Notes: a model not told the origin generated them from the letters alone. A stretch of DNA of 64,000 bases from Rheinheimera nanhaiensis E407-8 (GCF_000296695.1 NZ_BAFK01000002.1:124001-188000); one strand, 5' to 3'. Positions 7,730-18,184 are shown, counted from the stretch's first letter. Numbers and translations: made by a program.

Positions 7730-8692
7730 TCACTGGCGGGCTGCCAGCAGCTGTTCAATCTCATCAAATAACATGGCGGTAATACTGATTGGAAACGCCG
7801 CTTCAATTTCGCGGATACAGGTTGGGCTGGTAACATTAATTTCGGTCAGCTTGTCACCAATGACATCTAGCCCGACAAACACTAAGCCTTTGGCTTTTAA
7901 CGTTGGCGCTACCGCATTGGCAATGGCCCAGTCGCTGTCTGACAGGGGGCGGGCCTCGCCGCGGCCACCGGCCGCTAAGTTACCGCGGGTTTCGCCACTG
8001 GCCGGAATGCGTGCTAAGCAGTATGGCACAGGTTTGCCGTTTACCACCAAAATACGTTTGTCGCCGTCGCTAATTTGCGGAATAAAGCGCTGCGCCATCG
8101 CATAGCGGCTGCCATGCTCAGTGAGGGTTTCAATGATCACGCTGACATTGGCATCATTGGGTTTTAAGCGAAAAATAGAGGCGCCACCCATACCGTCCAG
8201 CGGTTTTAAGATCACGTCCTGCTCGGCCTGATAAAAAGCTTTTAGCCTAGCAGGGTCGCGGCTGACCAGGGTTTTCGGCGTAAATTGGCTAAACCAGCTG
8301 GTGTACAGCTTTTCGTTAGCATCGCGCAGGCTTTGCGGCTTGTTCACAATTAACGTACCTTCATCTTCAGCCCGCTCTAACATGTAGGTGGCGTAGATGT
8401 ACTCGGTATCAAACGGCGGATCTTTGCGCATTAAAATGACATTAAGCTCGCTTAACGCTATATCCTGTGTGGCGCCGAACTGATACCAATTAGCCGGATC
8501 TTGCTGCACGGTTAACCGCTTGGTGCTGGCTCTGGCCTGGCCTTCCAGCAAGTACAGATCAGCCATTTCCATATAATGTATTTCGTAACCACGTTGCTGC
8601 GCCTGCAGCAGCATGGCGAAGCTGGAGTCTTTTTTGATATTGATGGCGCTTATCGGGTCCATCACTATGCCAAGCTTAATCGGTGTTTGCAT
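7730..8692 (-). CDS. gshB: Glutathione synthetase
   Basis: An ATP-grasp ligase of 320 residues that joins gamma-glutamylcysteine and glycine to make glutathione in the cytosol. It begins MQTPIKLGIVMDPISAINIK, typical of GshB. ATP-grasp elements include VILKPLDGMGGASIFRL, the QRFIPQISDGDKRILVVNG loop and GLVFVGLDVIGD with INVTSPTC near the C-terminus. Length is as in E. coli (316). GAGGATAA precedes the start, nine bases after the rsmE stop. Confidence 0.96.
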   Translation of the reverse strand: MQTPIKLGIVMDPISAINIKKDSSFAMLLQAQQRGYEIHYMEMADLYLLEGQARASTKRLTVQQDPANWYQFGATQDIALSELNVILMRKDPPFDTEYIYATYMLERAEDEGTLIVNKPQSLRDANEKLYTSWFSQFTPKTLVSRDPARLKAFYQAEQDVILKPLDGMGGASIFRLKPNDANVSVIIETLTEHGSRYAMAQRFIPQISDGDKRILVVNGKPVPYCLARIPASGETRGNLAAGGRGEARPLSDSDWAIANAVAPTLKAKGLVFVGLDVIGDKLTEINVTSPTCIREIEAAFPISITAMLFDEIEQLLAARQ

Positions 8693-8701
8693 GCGTTATC
8701 C

Positions 8702-9430
8702 TCAGGCCAGATCGCCAAATTGTAGTTGCAATGCACTGATCGCGGTAAGGGCAGCGGTTTCGGTGCGCAGCACACGTGGCCCCAGCTGAATACCGGTAAA
8801 ACCGGCGGCTGTGGTTTGCGCCATTTCCTGCTCGCTAAAGCCACCCTCAGGGCCAATTACCAGGCGGATCTGTGTATTGGGTATTAACGTCTTAATGGTG
8901 TCTTTTGCCCACGGATGCAAGGTCAGCTTTAATGCTTTTGTTTGCTGCGCCAGCCAGTTATCCAGTGTAATGGCCGGGTGTACAGTCGGCACTCTGCTGC
9001 GGCCGCTTTGCTCACAAGCACTGATGGCGATTTTCTGCCACTGCTCGTTGCGTTTAGTCAGCCGCTCGCCGTCCAGCTTAACGCCGCAGCGCTCGGTAAA
9101 CAGCGGGGTAATTTCCGTTACGCCAAGCTCAACCGCTTTTTGAATGGCAAAATCCATTCTGTCGCCTCGCGATATACCCTGACCTAAGTGAATGCTAAGC
9201 GGCGATTCGACCGGGTTGTCGTGTTTGGCCGTGGTGATAACCCAAACCCGTTTTTTATCGCTATTGCTGATGTTGGCGCTGTAGTTAAAACCATCGCCAT
9301 TAAATAGTTGCAGCTCGCTGCCGTTAGGCATACGCAGCACGCGGCCAACATGGTTGGCGGCATCTTCATCGAGTTGAAATTCGCTATTAAGCGCTATAGC
9401 GCCGCTGTGGTAAATCCGGGGAATACGCAT
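8702..9430 (-). CDS. rsmE: 16S rRNA (uracil1498-N3)-methyltransferase
   Basis: A 242-residue SPOUT-class methyltransferase that modifies U1498 in 16S rRNA. It has an N-terminal PUA-like region (MRIPRIYHSG, EDAANHVGRVLRMPNG) and a C-terminal knotted SAM domain (LGQGISRGDRMDFAIQKAVE, ACEQSGRSRVP, LVIGPEGGFSEQE, LGPRVLRTETA). The open frame extends 34 codons upstream, but MRIPRIYH is the family N-terminus, so 9430 is chosen even though its ribosome site is weak. It is the first gene of the rsmE-gshB-yqgE-ruvX-DUF1653 operon. Confidence 0.94.
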   Translation of the reverse strand: MRIPRIYHSGAIALNSEFQLDEDAANHVGRVLRMPNGSELQLFNGDGFNYSANISNSDKKRVWVITTAKHDNPVESPLSIHLGQGISRGDRMDFAIQKAVELGVTEITPLFTERCGVKLDGERLTKRNEQWQKIAISACEQSGRSRVPTVHPAITLDNWLAQQTKALKLTLHPWAKDTIKTLIPNTQIRLVIGPEGGFSEQEMAQTTAAGFTGIQLGPRVLRTETAALTAISALQLQFGDLA

Positions 9431-9490
9431 AGCTTGATCGCACAAAGAAAACATGTCGCTATGGTAGCAGGCTGCCTGGTTTAGCAACAG

Positions 9491-9520
9491 AAAAAACAAA
9501 CCCTGCCTAGGCAGGGTTTG
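9491..9520 (-). terminator. Intrinsic terminator after the AbgT transporter
   Basis: A near-perfect palindrome (CAAACCCTGCC / GGCAGGGTTTG) is followed on the minus strand by six T. It stops transcription of the AbgT gene before rsmE, so rsmE needs its own promoter in the short stretch up to 9490. Confidence 0.85.
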
Positions 9521-9549
9521 ACACAGTAGCATTTGACACAGCAGGGTAC

Positions 9550-11133
9550 TTAGTTAGCCGCAGGGTAGCTGTAGCTTGAACCTAAACCCAGCGGAATATC
9601 CAGCGCCCAGAAACCCAGCAGGAAGGCGGTCCATAATACCAGCATCACCACAGAGTAAGGCAGCATCAGCGCGACCAGGGTGCCGATACCGCTGTTTTTC
9701 ACATACTTCTGGCAGAACACTACTATCAGCGGAAAGTACGGCAGTAAAGGCGTGATGATATTGGTAGATGAATCACCTACGCGGTAAGCTGCTTGGGTTA
9801 AGTCGGGTGAAATACCCAGCTCCATCAGCATAGGCACCATAATAGCGCCAATCAGTGCCCATTTGGCTGAGGCAGAGCCTACTACTAAATTGACCAGACC
9901 CGACAGGAACACTATGCCAACCAGTGTCATGCCAAGTGGCAGGCCCATTTCTTTTAATGCGTTAGCACCTTTGAGTGCCAGTAATACGCCTAAATTTGAC
10001 TGGCTAAACGCATATAAAAACAGCGCACAGAAGAACGCCATAACAATGTAGTAGCCCATGCCACTCATGGCATGGCTCATGCCTTTTACCACATCACGAT
10101 GGTTTTGCACTGAACCTGACACATAGCCATATACAATACCCGGCACCAGGAAGAAGATAAAAATAATACTGACAATAGACTTCATTAACGGCGCAGCGGC
10201 AGTAAGCAGTGGGTTGACACCGGGCAATACCTGCTCGGGTTTAGCTGCCCAGGGCGTAACATCTGGTACAACTATGGTCAGCACTAAAATGGCGGTAACC
10301 GCCAGCATAGAAAAACCTGCCGCCCTTAAACCACGCACTTCGTTTGGTTTAAGTGCATCCATGGTGACCATTTGCGAGGTGTCGCCATCAACTTTGGTGC
10401 CTTTTAAGCGCGGCTCGATCACTTTATCGGTCAGCACCCAACCAATAATCACAATCAGGAAGGTGGAGGCCGTGGTGAAAATGTAGTTATTCAGCGGGTT
10501 TACCGTAACGCTCGGGTCTAAAATTTGTGCCGAAGTTTGCGTTAACCCTGCCAGTAACGGATCTAAACTGGACGGTAGGAAAAAGGTTGCCGAGAAGCCA
10601 CCGGATACACCGGCAAAGGCAGCGGCAATACCCGCCAGCGGATGACGCCCGGCAGCGTAAAATATCACTGCACCTAAGGGCACCACCAACACATAGCCGG
10701 CATCTACCGCAACATGACTTAGCACGCCTACAGCAATCAGCACCGGTGTTAACAGCATTTTGGGCGTAACGCTTAAGATTGAGCGTAAGCCGGCGTTAAT
10801 AAAACCGGTGTATTCTGCTACACCCAGGCCCAGCATGGCGACCAACACTACACCCAAGGGCGGAAAGGTGACAAAGGTATTAACGATGCTGGAGGTAAAG
10901 TTGGTCAGTGCTTCACCAGAGAGTAAATTAACAATTTGTATTTGCTGGCCAGAGCGCGGGTCCAGCTCGGTAAACGTGACACCGGAGAGCAGCCAGGAGA
11001 TAACCCAGACCACAACCATTAATAAAGCAAACAGTACCGCAGGGTCGGGCAGTTTATTACCGACCACCTCAATGGTATTTAGCGCACGGTTAAGCCAGCC
11101 GGTTCTTTCGGCAGTGGCAGTTTGTTCAGACAT
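9550..11133 (-). CDS. AbgT-family transporter
   Basis: A 527-residue inner-membrane protein with about 11-13 hydrophobic segments. It belongs to the AbgT family (PF03806), which includes E. coli AbgT for p-aminobenzoyl-glutamate uptake and the MtrF/YdaH drug-exporting branch. Family landmarks are the N-terminal LNTIEVVGNKLPDPAVLF, SHVAVDAGYVLVVPLGA, SGGFSATFFLPSSLDPLL and VGDSSTNIITPLLPYFPL. AGGAACC precedes the ATG. It has no aminobenzoyl-glutamate hydrolase (abgA/abgB) neighbour. Direction of transport and substrate cannot be told from sequence. Confidence 0.9.
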   Translation of the reverse strand: MSEQTATAERTGWLNRALNTIEVVGNKLPDPAVLFALLMVVVWVISWLLSGVTFTELDPRSGQQIQIVNLLSGEALTNFTSSIVNTFVTFPPLGVVLVAMLGLGVAEYTGFINAGLRSILSVTPKMLLTPVLIAVGVLSHVAVDAGYVLVVPLGAVIFYAAGRHPLAGIAAAFAGVSGGFSATFFLPSSLDPLLAGLTQTSAQILDPSVTVNPLNNYIFTTASTFLIVIIGWVLTDKVIEPRLKGTKVDGDTSQMVTMDALKPNEVRGLRAAGFSMLAVTAILVLTIVVPDVTPWAAKPEQVLPGVNPLLTAAAPLMKSIVSIIFIFFLVPGIVYGYVSGSVQNHRDVVKGMSHAMSGMGYYIVMAFFCALFLYAFSQSNLGVLLALKGANALKEMGLPLGMTLVGIVFLSGLVNLVVGSASAKWALIGAIMVPMLMELGISPDLTQAAYRVGDSSTNIITPLLPYFPLIVVFCQKYVKNSGIGTLVALMLPYSVVMLVLWTAFLLGFWALDIPLGLGSSYSYPAAN

Positions 11134-11278
11134 AGTGGTTCCTTTCTTATAGTTTTAAAGCGCTGTGCAAGGCAACACAGGACCCTGGTATTTTTACAAC
11201 GGCTTATCATACACAAAAAGTGCCGGATGATAAGGCTAAACTGCGGTTTATCCGGTAAGGCGATTAAAATAGCGGCTG

Positions 11279-11306
11279 AAAAAAAGGAGAGCCGGGCTCT
11301 CCTTTT
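11279..11306 (-). terminator. Intrinsic terminator after metK
   Basis: The stem AAAAGGAGAGC / GCTCTCCTTTT has a three-base loop, followed on the minus strand by further T residues (seven in all). It lies 18 bases past the metK stop. Confidence 0.85.
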
Positions 11307-11323
11307 CTGACATCTAACCAGCG

Positions 11324-12472
11324 TTACTTGGCGTACTGGCGCAGTAACTCGGCTTTGTCGGTTTGCTCCCACGGGAACTCGATACGGCCAAAGTGACCAT
11401 AAGCTGCCGTTGGCTGATAAATGGGCCGCTCTAACTTTAACATTTCAATTAAGCCGTACGGGCGTAAATCGAAGTGCTCGCGTACCAGTTTAATCAGCTC
11501 GTCTTCGGTCAGCTTACTGGTACCAAAGGTTTCCAGGCTGATAGAGGTTGGTTCAGCGACGCCGATAGCATAAGACACCTGCAGCTCACAGCGGTCTGCC
11601 AGGCCAGCTGCCACGATATTTTTTGCTACATAACGGGCAGCGTAAGCGGCTGAGCGGTCCACTTTCGATGGATCTTTACCAGAGAAGGCACCACCGCCAT
11701 GGCGGGCCATACCGCCATAAGTATCAACGATAATTTTACGGCCAGTTAAGCCGCAGTCGCCCATAGGGCCGCCGATAACAAAGCGGCCGGTAGGGTTAAT
11801 AAAGAATTTGGTTTTGCTGGTTAACCATTCAGCCGGCAGCACTGGTTTAATGATGGTTTCCATTACCGCTTCACGTAAATCAGCCGTGCTGATGGTGTCG
11901 CAGTGCTGGGTAGACAGTACTACCGCATCAATGCCCACAGGTTTGCCATCTTCGTAGATAAAGCTTAACTGTGATTTGGCATCCGGGCGTAACCAGGGCA
12001 GGGTACCGTCTTTACGCACCTGCGCCTGACGCTGCACCAGGCGGTGTGAATAAGTAATAGGTGCTGGCATTAACACGTCAGTTTCGTTACTGGCGTAACC
12101 GAACATCAGGCCCTGATCGCCGGCGCCTTGCTCTTTCGGATCGGCTTTATCTACGCCCTGATTAATGTCAGGTGACTGCTTACCGATGGCATTTAATACC
12201 GCACAAGAGTCGGCGTCGAAGCCCATATCGGAGTGGGTATAGCCAATTTCACGTACGGTTTTACGGGTAATTTCTTCAATATCTACCCAGGCTGAGGTAG
12301 TAATTTCACCACCGACCAGCACCATACCGGTTTTTACGAAGGTTTCGCACGCAACACGGGCTTTGGGATCTTGTTCCAGGATTGCATCCAGTACGGCGTC
12401 TGAAATCTGATCGGCGATTTTATCCGGATGACCTTCCGATACCGACTCAGAGGTAAAAATGTGTTGTGCCAT
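11324..12472 (-). CDS. metK: S-adenosylmethionine synthetase
   Basis: A 382-residue cytosolic enzyme that makes SAM from methionine and ATP. Motifs are [19 protein letters not shown], the [12 protein letters not shown] signature, [19 protein letters not shown] near residue 260 and a typical C-terminus. Length matches E. coli MetK (384). It is monocistronic, with a terminator after it and a divergent gene (tkt) upstream. The upstream region has a perfect MetJ-type box (12602-12609) and a promoter-like pair, suggesting methionine-responsive repression. No SAM riboswitch is evident. Confidence 0.97.
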   Translation of the reverse strand: MAQHIFTSESVSEGHPDKIADQISDAVLDAILEQDPKARVACETFVKTGMVLVGGEITTSAWVDIEEITRKTVREIGYTHSDMGFDADSCAVLNAIGKQSPDINQGVDKADPKEQGAGDQGLMFGYASNETDVLMPAPITYSHRLVQRQAQVRKDGTLPWLRPDAKSQLSFIYEDGKPVGIDAVVLSTQHCDTISTADLREAVMETIIKPVLPAEWLTSKTKFFINPTGRFVIGGPMGDCGLTGRKIIVDTYGGMARHGGGAFSGKDPSKVDRSAAYAARYVAKNIVAAGLADRCELQVSYAIGVAEPTSISLETFGTSKLTEDELIKLVREHFDLRPYGLIEMLKLERPIYQPTAAYGHFGRIEFPWEQTDKAELLRQYAK

Positions 12473-12556
12473 CTGTTGTATTCCAAAAATAAGGTTAATG
12501 CAGTTAAGTTCACAGCCAGTAAGTACACCAGCATGAACTCAAAAAAATAGGCGGCT

Positions 12557-12586
12557 ATTCTAGAGAAAGCGTTAACACTTTGCCAG
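12557..12586 (-). promoter_or_regulatory. metK: Candidate metK promoter
   Basis: Read on the minus strand, CTGGCA (-35, 4 of 6) and TAGAAT (-10, 5 of 6) are separated by 18 bases, about 85-110 bases before the metK start. It is the best sigma70-like pair in the metK leader, judged by eye. Confidence 0.4.
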
Positions 12587-12601
12587 AAAAATCTGCCACC
12601 C

Positions 12602-12609
12602 AGACGTCT
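12602..12609. promoter_or_regulatory. Met-box-like site (MetJ operator half-array)
   Basis: AGACGTCT is a perfect match to the enterobacterial MetJ box and lies about 16 bases upstream of the candidate metK -35. The flanking 8-mers match poorly (about 3 of 8 each), whereas MetJ usually needs two or more tandem boxes, so this may be a weak operator or chance. Confidence 0.35.
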
Positions 12610-12807
12610 TTAATGCTATTTTAACGGCAATAATACGCTAAGCGGCGCGCTTGGATTAGTGGTGGGTAAAATTCTTTTTTTACCACCGATTAAAATTTGC
12701 CATCTGGCAGGGGCTCTGGGAAAATAGCGCGCCATGCCGCCTTGAGCAATCAGCTTTTATAATAAGTCGCTTCGCCAAACAGAAGCCGCCTACAGTCAGG
12801 AGTGAAG

Positions 12808-14805
12808 ATGCCATCTCGTAAACAACTCGCTAATGCGATCCGTGCGTTAAGTATGGATGCGGTGCAAAAAGCCAAATCAGGACACCCGGGCGCCCCTATG
12901 GGCATGGCAGATATTGCCGAAGTGTTATGGCGCGATTTCCTCAAGCACAATCCGCAAGATCCGAGCTGGCCAAACCGCGACCGCTTTATCTTATCTAATG
13001 GTCACGGCTCGATGTTGTTATATTCACTATTGCACTTAAGCGGTTATGAGCTGAGCATTGACGATGTAAAGCAGTTCAGGCAGTTGCACTCAAAAACGCC
13101 GGGCCACCCGGAGTATGGTTATGCACCGGGCGTAGAAACCACCACAGGCCCACTGGGCCAGGGCATTACCAACGCCGTGGGTATGGCGATTGCTGAAAAA
13201 GCACTGGCGGCACAATTTAACCAGCCGGGCTTTGAGATTGTTGACCATCATACCTATGTGTTTTTAGGTGATGGCTGTTTAATGGAAGGCATTTCACACG
13301 AAGCGTGCTCGCTGGCTGGCACCCTGGGTCTGGGTAAGTTAATTGCGTTTTGGGATGATAACGGCATTTCCATTGACGGCCATGTTGAAGGCTGGTTTAC
13401 CGATAATACCCCGGCCCGGTTTGAAGCCTACGGTTGGCATGTCATTAGTAATGTTGATGGCCATGATGCAGCTGCGGTAGAAGCGGCAATTAAACAAGCC
13501 AAGGCCGAAACCGGTAAACCCACGCTGATTTGCTGTCGCACTGTAATAGGCTACGGCGCGCCAAATAAAGGTGGCAGCCATGATTGCCACGGTGCACCGC
13601 TGGGCGATGCTGAAATCGCTGCCGCCCGTGAGTATTTGCAGTGGCCGCATGCACCTTTTGATATTCCAGCCGATATTTATGCCGACTGGGATGCCAAAGC
13701 CAAAGGCGGCGAAGCACAGCAAAGCTGGCAGCAACTGTTTGCCCGTTACAGCGCCGCGCACCCAGAGCTAGCGGCCGAGTTTAGCCGTCGTGTCGCCGGT
13801 CAGTTGCCTGAGGGCTGGGCGGTACAATCACAAGCCTATATTGAGCAGCTGCAGGCCAACCCGGCAACGATTGCTACCCGTAAGGCGTCGCAAAATGCCC
13901 TGAATGCCTTTGGTCCGCTGTTGCCAGAGTTTATCGGCGGCTCGGCTGATTTAGCCGGCTCTAACCTGACTATCTGGTCGGGCTCTAAACCGCTTACTGC
14001 GCAAGATGCCAGCGGTAACTACATTTATTACGGTGTGCGTGAATTTGGTATGTCGGCCATTATGAACGGCATAGCGCTACACGGCGGCTTTGTACCCTAC
14101 GGTGCGACCTTCTTAATGTTTATGGAATACGCCCGTAATGCGGTGCGTATGGCAGCCTTGATGAAGCAGCGCGTTATCTTTGTTTACACCCACGACTCTA
14201 TTGGTTTGGGTGAAGATGGCCCAACCCATCAGCCGGTGGAGCAGCTGGCAGCGCTGCGCGCCACGCCAAACTTGATGAACTGGCGTCCTTGTGATCAGGT
14301 TGAATCAGCCATTGCCTGGCAGGCCGCGATTGAGCGTACCGAAGGCCCAACCACGCTGATTTTTACCCGGCAAAACCTGGTACAGCAAACGCGCGATGCT
14401 AAGCAACTGGCTGACGTGAAACGCGGCGGTTATATCTTACGTGATTGCGCCGGCACGCCAGAGCTTATTTTTATTGCTACCGGTTCAGAGGTTGAGCTGG
14501 CCATGCAGGCGGCTACAAAGCTTACGGCAGAGGGTAAAGCGGTGCGGGTGGTATCTATGCCATCAACCGATGTGTTTGAGCAGCAGGATGCCAACTACCG
14601 TGAGGCGGTATTGCCCTCTGCTGTGACTAAACGGGTAGCGGTAGAAGCGGGTATTACCGATTGTTGGTATAAATACGTGGGTTTAACCGGCAAAATTATC
14701 GGCATGACCAGCTTTGGTGAGTCGGCGCCGGCTGAGCAGTTATTTGAACACTTTGGTATTACGGCCGACAAGGTGCTGCAGGCTGCGCGTGAGCTTCTGG
14801 CATAA
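12808..14805 (+). CDS. tkt: Transketolase
   Basis: A 665-residue thiamine-diphosphate enzyme of the non-oxidative pentose phosphate pathway that moves two-carbon units between sugar phosphates. The N-terminus ([18 protein letters not shown]) is nearly that of E. coli TktA. The TPP motif starts at [13 protein letters not shown] (about residue 155), and the pyrimidine-domain signature follows at [18 protein letters not shown] 12808 has CAGGAG at ideal spacing; a GTG six bases earlier is less likely. It is followed by epd/pgk/fba, but a terminator hairpin lies between tkt and epd. Confidence 0.96.
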   Translation: MPSRKQLANAIRALSMDAVQKAKSGHPGAPMGMADIAEVLWRDFLKHNPQDPSWPNRDRFILSNGHGSMLLYSLLHLSGYELSIDDVKQFRQLHSKTPGHPEYGYAPGVETTTGPLGQGITNAVGMAIAEKALAAQFNQPGFEIVDHHTYVFLGDGCLMEGISHEACSLAGTLGLGKLIAFWDDNGISIDGHVEGWFTDNTPARFEAYGWHVISNVDGHDAAAVEAAIKQAKAETGKPTLICCRTVIGYGAPNKGGSHDCHGAPLGDAEIAAAREYLQWPHAPFDIPADIYADWDAKAKGGEAQQSWQQLFARYSAAHPELAAEFSRRVAGQLPEGWAVQSQAYIEQLQANPATIATRKASQNALNAFGPLLPEFIGGSADLAGSNLTIWSGSKPLTAQDASGNYIYYGVREFGMSAIMNGIALHGGFVPYGATFLMFMEYARNAVRMAALMKQRVIFVYTHDSIGLGEDGPTHQPVEQLAALRATPNLMNWRPCDQVESAIAWQAAIERTEGPTTLIFTRQNLVQQTRDAKQLADVKRGGYILRDCAGTPELIFIATGSEVELAMQAATKLTAEGKAVRVVSMPSTDVFEQQDANYREAVLPSAVTKRVAVEAGITDCWYKYVGLTGKIIGMTSFGESAPAEQLFEHFGITADKVLQAARELLA

Positions 14806-14815
14806 GGGTTAATCT

Positions 14816-14842
14816 AATGGGATCAGTTATGGTCCCATTTTT
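14816..14842 (+). terminator. Terminator-like hairpin between tkt and epd
   Basis: The 9-bp stem AATGGGATC / GGTCCCATT (one U-G pair) has a six-base loop and a short T-run (TTT). It sits 11 bases after tkt and just before the epd start, so epd-pgk-fba either depends on read-through or has its own promoter inside tkt. Confidence 0.6.
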
Positions 14843-14854
14843 CTATGTGGTGTT

Positions 14855-15883
14855 ATGGCAATCCGACTGGCAATAAATGGCTTTGGCCGTATTGGCCGCA
14901 ATATACTGCGGGCAATTTATGAAAATGGCTTGCAACACCAGTTGCAGGTGGTGGCAATTAATGAACTGGCCGATGCTAAAGGCGTAACGCACCTGTTAAA
15001 GTACGACTCGTCGCACGGCCGTTTTGCCTTTGATGTGAGTGCCTTTGACGGCGGTATCCGGGTTGCCGGTGATGCTATCAGGCTGTTTTGCGAGGCGGAT
15101 CCGCTGGAGCTGCCGTGGCGTGAGCTGCAGGTGGACATCGTGCTGGAGTGTACCGGTGTATTTCATAGCCGTGAGCATGCTAACTGGCATTTAACTGCCG
15201 GTGCGAAGAAAGTGTTGTTTTCCCATCCGGCCGACAGCGATATGGATGCCACTATTATTTATGGCATTAATCAGCAGCTGTTAACGGCGCAGATGTCGGT
15301 GGTATCAGCAGGCTCCTGCACCACTAACTGTATCGTACCGGTGATCCAGGTGCTGGATCAGCACTTTGGGGTAGAAAGTGGCACCATCACCACTATTCAT
15401 GCTTCGATGCACGATCAGCAGGTAATAGATGCTTATCATCCGGATCTGCGCCGTACCCGCGCGGCCAGCCAGTCGATTATTCCGGTGGATACCAAATTAG
15501 CGCTGGGTATAGAACGTATTCTGCCAAAATTTGCCGGCCGCTTCGAAGCTATAGCGGTGCGGGTACCTACCTTAAATGTTACCGCGATGGATTTAAGCGT
15601 CACGCTGCATCAGGATGTCAGTATTGCGGCCGTTAATCAGGTGCTGGCGCAAGCGCGTCAGGGCGCCTTAAACGGTATTTTAGATTACACCGAAGAGCCG
15701 CTGGTATCAGTTGATTTTAACCATGATCCCCACTCTTGCATTGTCGATGGTTCACAAACCCGGGTCAGTCATAAGCGGCTGGTTAAATGTCTGGTCTGGT
15801 GCGACAACGAATGGGGTTTTGCTAATCGCATGCTCGATACCGCGCGGGCGATGATGCAACCGAATTTACAACAAGGAGCTTGA
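14855..15883 (+). CDS. epd: D-erythrose-4-phosphate dehydrogenase
   Basis: A 342-residue NAD-dependent dehydrogenase of the GAPDH superfamily. It makes 4-phosphoerythronate for pyridoxal phosphate synthesis. It has the Rossmann start ([18 protein letters not shown]) and the catalytic Cys in [10 protein letters not shown]. The Epd-specific region [20 protein letters not shown] is where GAPDH would differ. The C-terminus has [14 protein letters not shown]. Placement between tkt and pgk matches E. coli. It ends one base before pgk starts, so the two are coupled. The Epd call over GapA rests on that region and on synteny. Confidence 0.93.
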   Translation: MAIRLAINGFGRIGRNILRAIYENGLQHQLQVVAINELADAKGVTHLLKYDSSHGRFAFDVSAFDGGIRVAGDAIRLFCEADPLELPWRELQVDIVLECTGVFHSREHANWHLTAGAKKVLFSHPADSDMDATIIYGINQQLLTAQMSVVSAGSCTTNCIVPVIQVLDQHFGVESGTITTIHASMHDQQVIDAYHPDLRRTRAASQSIIPVDTKLALGIERILPKFAGRFEAIAVRVPTLNVTAMDLSVTLHQDVSIAAVNQVLAQARQGALNGILDYTEEPLVSVDFNHDPHSCIVDGSQTRVSHKRLVKCLVWCDNEWGFANRMLDTARAMMQPNLQQGA

Positions 15884-15884
15884 A

Positions 15885-17063
15885 ATGTCTGTTATTCGCA
15901 TGAGCGATCTGGATCTTAACGGCAAACGCGTGCTGATCCGGGAAGATTTAAACGTGCCGGTAAAAAATGGCAAAGTTACCTCAGATGCCCGCTTAAAAGC
16001 CGCTATTCCAACCATTGAACTGGCACTGAGCAAGGGGGCCAAAGTGATGGTGATGTCACATTTGGGCCGGCCGGAAGAGGGCGTGTATGACGCTGAAGCC
16101 TCATTGCAGCCGGTGGTCGATTATCTGGCCCAGGTATTAAAGGCACCGGTGCGCTTAGCCGCTGATTATCTGGGCGGTATCGACGTTGCGGCTGGTGAAG
16201 TGGTGGTATTTGAAAACGTGCGCTTTAACAAAGGCGAGGGCAAAAACGACGATAGCCTGGCGCAAAAGCTGGCCGCGCTGTGCGATGTGTTTGTAATGGA
16301 TGCTTTTGGTACCGCACACCGCGCTCAGGCCTCAACCCATGGCGTGGCCAAATATGCGCCTGTGGCCTGCGCCGGCCCCTTGCTGGTAGCCGAGCTTGAC
16401 GCCTTAGCGGCAGCATTAAAGAACCCAAAACGGCCATTGGTGGCTATTGTGGGTGGCTCTAAGGTGTCGACTAAACTTACCGTGCTGGAATCGCTGTCTG
16501 GGATTGTTGATCAGTTGATTGTCGGCGGCGGCATCGCTAACACCTTTATTGCGGCAAACGGTAATAATGTGGGTAAATCTTTATATGAGGCCGATTTAAT
16601 TGCCGAAGCGCAGCGCTTGATGGCGCAGGCCAAAGCGCGTGGCGGCAATATACCGGTGCCAACCGATGTGGTGGTTGGTCAGGCTTTTAGTGAAACCACT
16701 CCCGCCACGTTAAAGCCGGTATCAGCCGTTGCCGCTGAGGATATGATTTTTGATATAGGCCCGGATACCACAGCCCAGCTGGTGGAGATCTTAGAAACCG
16801 CCGGCACCATCGTCTGGAACGGCCCGGTCGGGGTGTTTGAGTTTGACCAGTTTGCCAAAGGCACAGAAGCGATAGCACAGGCTATAGCGCAAAGCCCGGC
16901 ATTCTCTATTGCCGGTGGCGGTGATACCCTGGCGGCGATAGATAAGTACAATATTGCTGACAAAGTATCTTATGTCTCAACCGGTGGTGGTGCCTTTTTA
17001 GAGTTTTTAGAAGGTAAAACCTTACCGGCAGTGGCTATACTGGAACAGCGTGCTAAAGCATAA
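15885..17063 (+). CDS. pgk: Phosphoglycerate kinase
   Basis: A 392-residue glycolytic kinase that interconverts 1,3-bisphosphoglycerate and 3-phosphoglycerate with ADP/ATP. Family motifs are REDLNVPV near residue 20, MVMSHLGRP, the substrate-binding [20 protein letters not shown], the GGGDTLAAI turn and [14 protein letters not shown] near the end. AAGGAG lies directly upstream of the ATG. It is part of the epd-pgk-fba operon. Confidence 0.97.
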   Translation: MSVIRMSDLDLNGKRVLIREDLNVPVKNGKVTSDARLKAAIPTIELALSKGAKVMVMSHLGRPEEGVYDAEASLQPVVDYLAQVLKAPVRLAADYLGGIDVAAGEVVVFENVRFNKGEGKNDDSLAQKLAALCDVFVMDAFGTAHRAQASTHGVAKYAPVACAGPLLVAELDALAAALKNPKRPLVAIVGGSKVSTKLTVLESLSGIVDQLIVGGGIANTFIAANGNNVGKSLYEADLIAEAQRLMAQAKARGGNIPVPTDVVVGQAFSETTPATLKPVSAVAAEDMIFDIGPDTTAQLVEILETAGTIVWNGPVGVFEFDQFAKGTEAIAQAIAQSPAFSIAGGGDTLAAIDKYNIADKVSYVSTGGGAFLEFLEGKTLPAVAILEQRAKA

Positions 17064-17119
17064 AACATAATAATAATGTCATATTACAACTGTACCCTAA
17101 AAGATTAAGAGAGGATTTC

Positions 17120-18184
17120 ATGGCCCTTATTTCACTGCGTCAGATGCTGGATCATGCCGCCGAGTTTGGTTACGGCATACCCGCGTTTAACGTCAACAAC
17201 CTCGAGCAGATGCGCGCTATTATGCTGGCAGCGGATAAAACCGACAGCCCGGTGATAGTGCAGGCTTCTGCTGGTGCGCGTAAATATGCCGGTGCGCCTT
17301 TTTTGCGCCACTTAATTCTGGCGGCAGTAGAGGAGTTTCCGCATATTCCGGTGGTGATGCACCAGGATCACGGCACTTCACTGGCTGTGTGTCAGCGTTC
17401 TATTGCGCTGGGCTTTTCTTCCGTGATGATGGATGGCTCTTTAGGCGAAGATGGTAAAACGCCGATGGATTATGCCTACAATGCCGATGTAACGCGCAAA
17501 GTTGTTGAAATAGCGCACGCTTGTGGTGTCTCGGTTGAGGGCGAGTTAGGGTGTTTAGGCTCGCTGGAAACCGGTGCTGCCGGTGAGGAAGATGGTATCG
17601 GCGCTGACTGTATATTAAGCCATGACCAGATGCTGACCGATCCGGAAGAAGCGGCGCAGTTTGTACGCGAGACGCAGGTCGACGCACTGGCGATTGCCTG
17701 CGGTACCTCGCATGGCGCTTATAAATTCAGCCGGCCACCGACAGGCGATATTCTGGCGATTGACCGTATCAAGGCCATCCACGAGCGTATTCCGGATACG
17801 CACTTGGTTATGCATGGCTCATCATCTGTACCGCAGGACTGGCTGCAAATTATCAATGAATATGGCGGCCAAATTCCTGAAACCTATGGTGTGCCGGTAG
17901 AGCAAATTCAGCAGGGTATTAAATACGGTGTGCGTAAAGTCAATATCGATACTGACTTACGTTTGGCCTCCACTGGCGCAATTCGCCGTTATCTGGCGAA
18001 GCATCCGGCGGAGTTTGACCCGCGCAAATATTTGCAGGAGTCAGTCAAAGCGATGATGGAAATTTGTATTGCCCGTTATGAGGCATTCAATGCCGCAGGA
18101 CACGGCAGTAAAATTAAACCCATATCATTGGATGCGATGGTTACTTTATATGCCGCAGGTAAACTGACACCGAATATAAAGTAA
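17120..18184 (+). CDS. fba: Class II fructose-bisphosphate aldolase (class IIB, Calvin-type)
   Basis: A 354-residue zinc aldolase that cleaves fructose 1,6-bisphosphate. Zinc and catalytic motifs are VVMHQDHG (about residue 78), [21 protein letters not shown] and VMHGSSSVP, with [12 protein letters not shown] binding phosphate near residue 275. The sequence belongs to the longer subgroup often annotated as Calvin-cycle type, not to the E. coli FbaA subgroup, although it sits in the same epd-pgk-fba context. AGAGAGG precedes the start. No Calvin-cycle genes are present in the window, so the role is most likely glycolysis and gluconeogenesis. Confidence 0.94.
   Translation: MALISLRQMLDHAAEFGYGIPAFNVNNLEQMRAIMLAADKTDSPVIVQASAGARKYAGAPFLRHLILAAVEEFPHIPVVMHQDHGTSLAVCQRSIALGFSSVMMDGSLGEDGKTPMDYAYNADVTRKVVEIAHACGVSVEGELGCLGSLETGAAGEEDGIGADCILSHDQMLTDPEEAAQFVRETQVDALAIACGTSHGAYKFSRPPTGDILAIDRIKAIHERIPDTHLVMHGSSSVPQDWLQIINEYGGQIPETYGVPVEQIQQGIKYGVRKVNIDTDLRLASTGAIRRYLAKHPAEFDPRKYLQESVKAMMEICIARYEAFNAAGHGSKIKPISLDAMVTLYAAGKLTPNIK

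Larger units (their letters stand above)
12473..12807. other. Divergent metK/tkt intergenic region
   Basis: These 335 bases hold no gene. Besides the metK promoter and Met box, they contain a long hairpin at 12661-12687 (GGTGGGTAAAA / TTTTTACCACC with one bulged G). A weak tkt promoter candidate follows: TTGCCA at 12697-12702, then GAAAAT at 12720-12725 with a 17-base spacer. Confidence 0.45.

Noticed and set aside
12473-12600. SAM riboswitch in the metK leader
   Set aside because: I see no SAM-I, SAM-II or SAM/SAH-like architecture.
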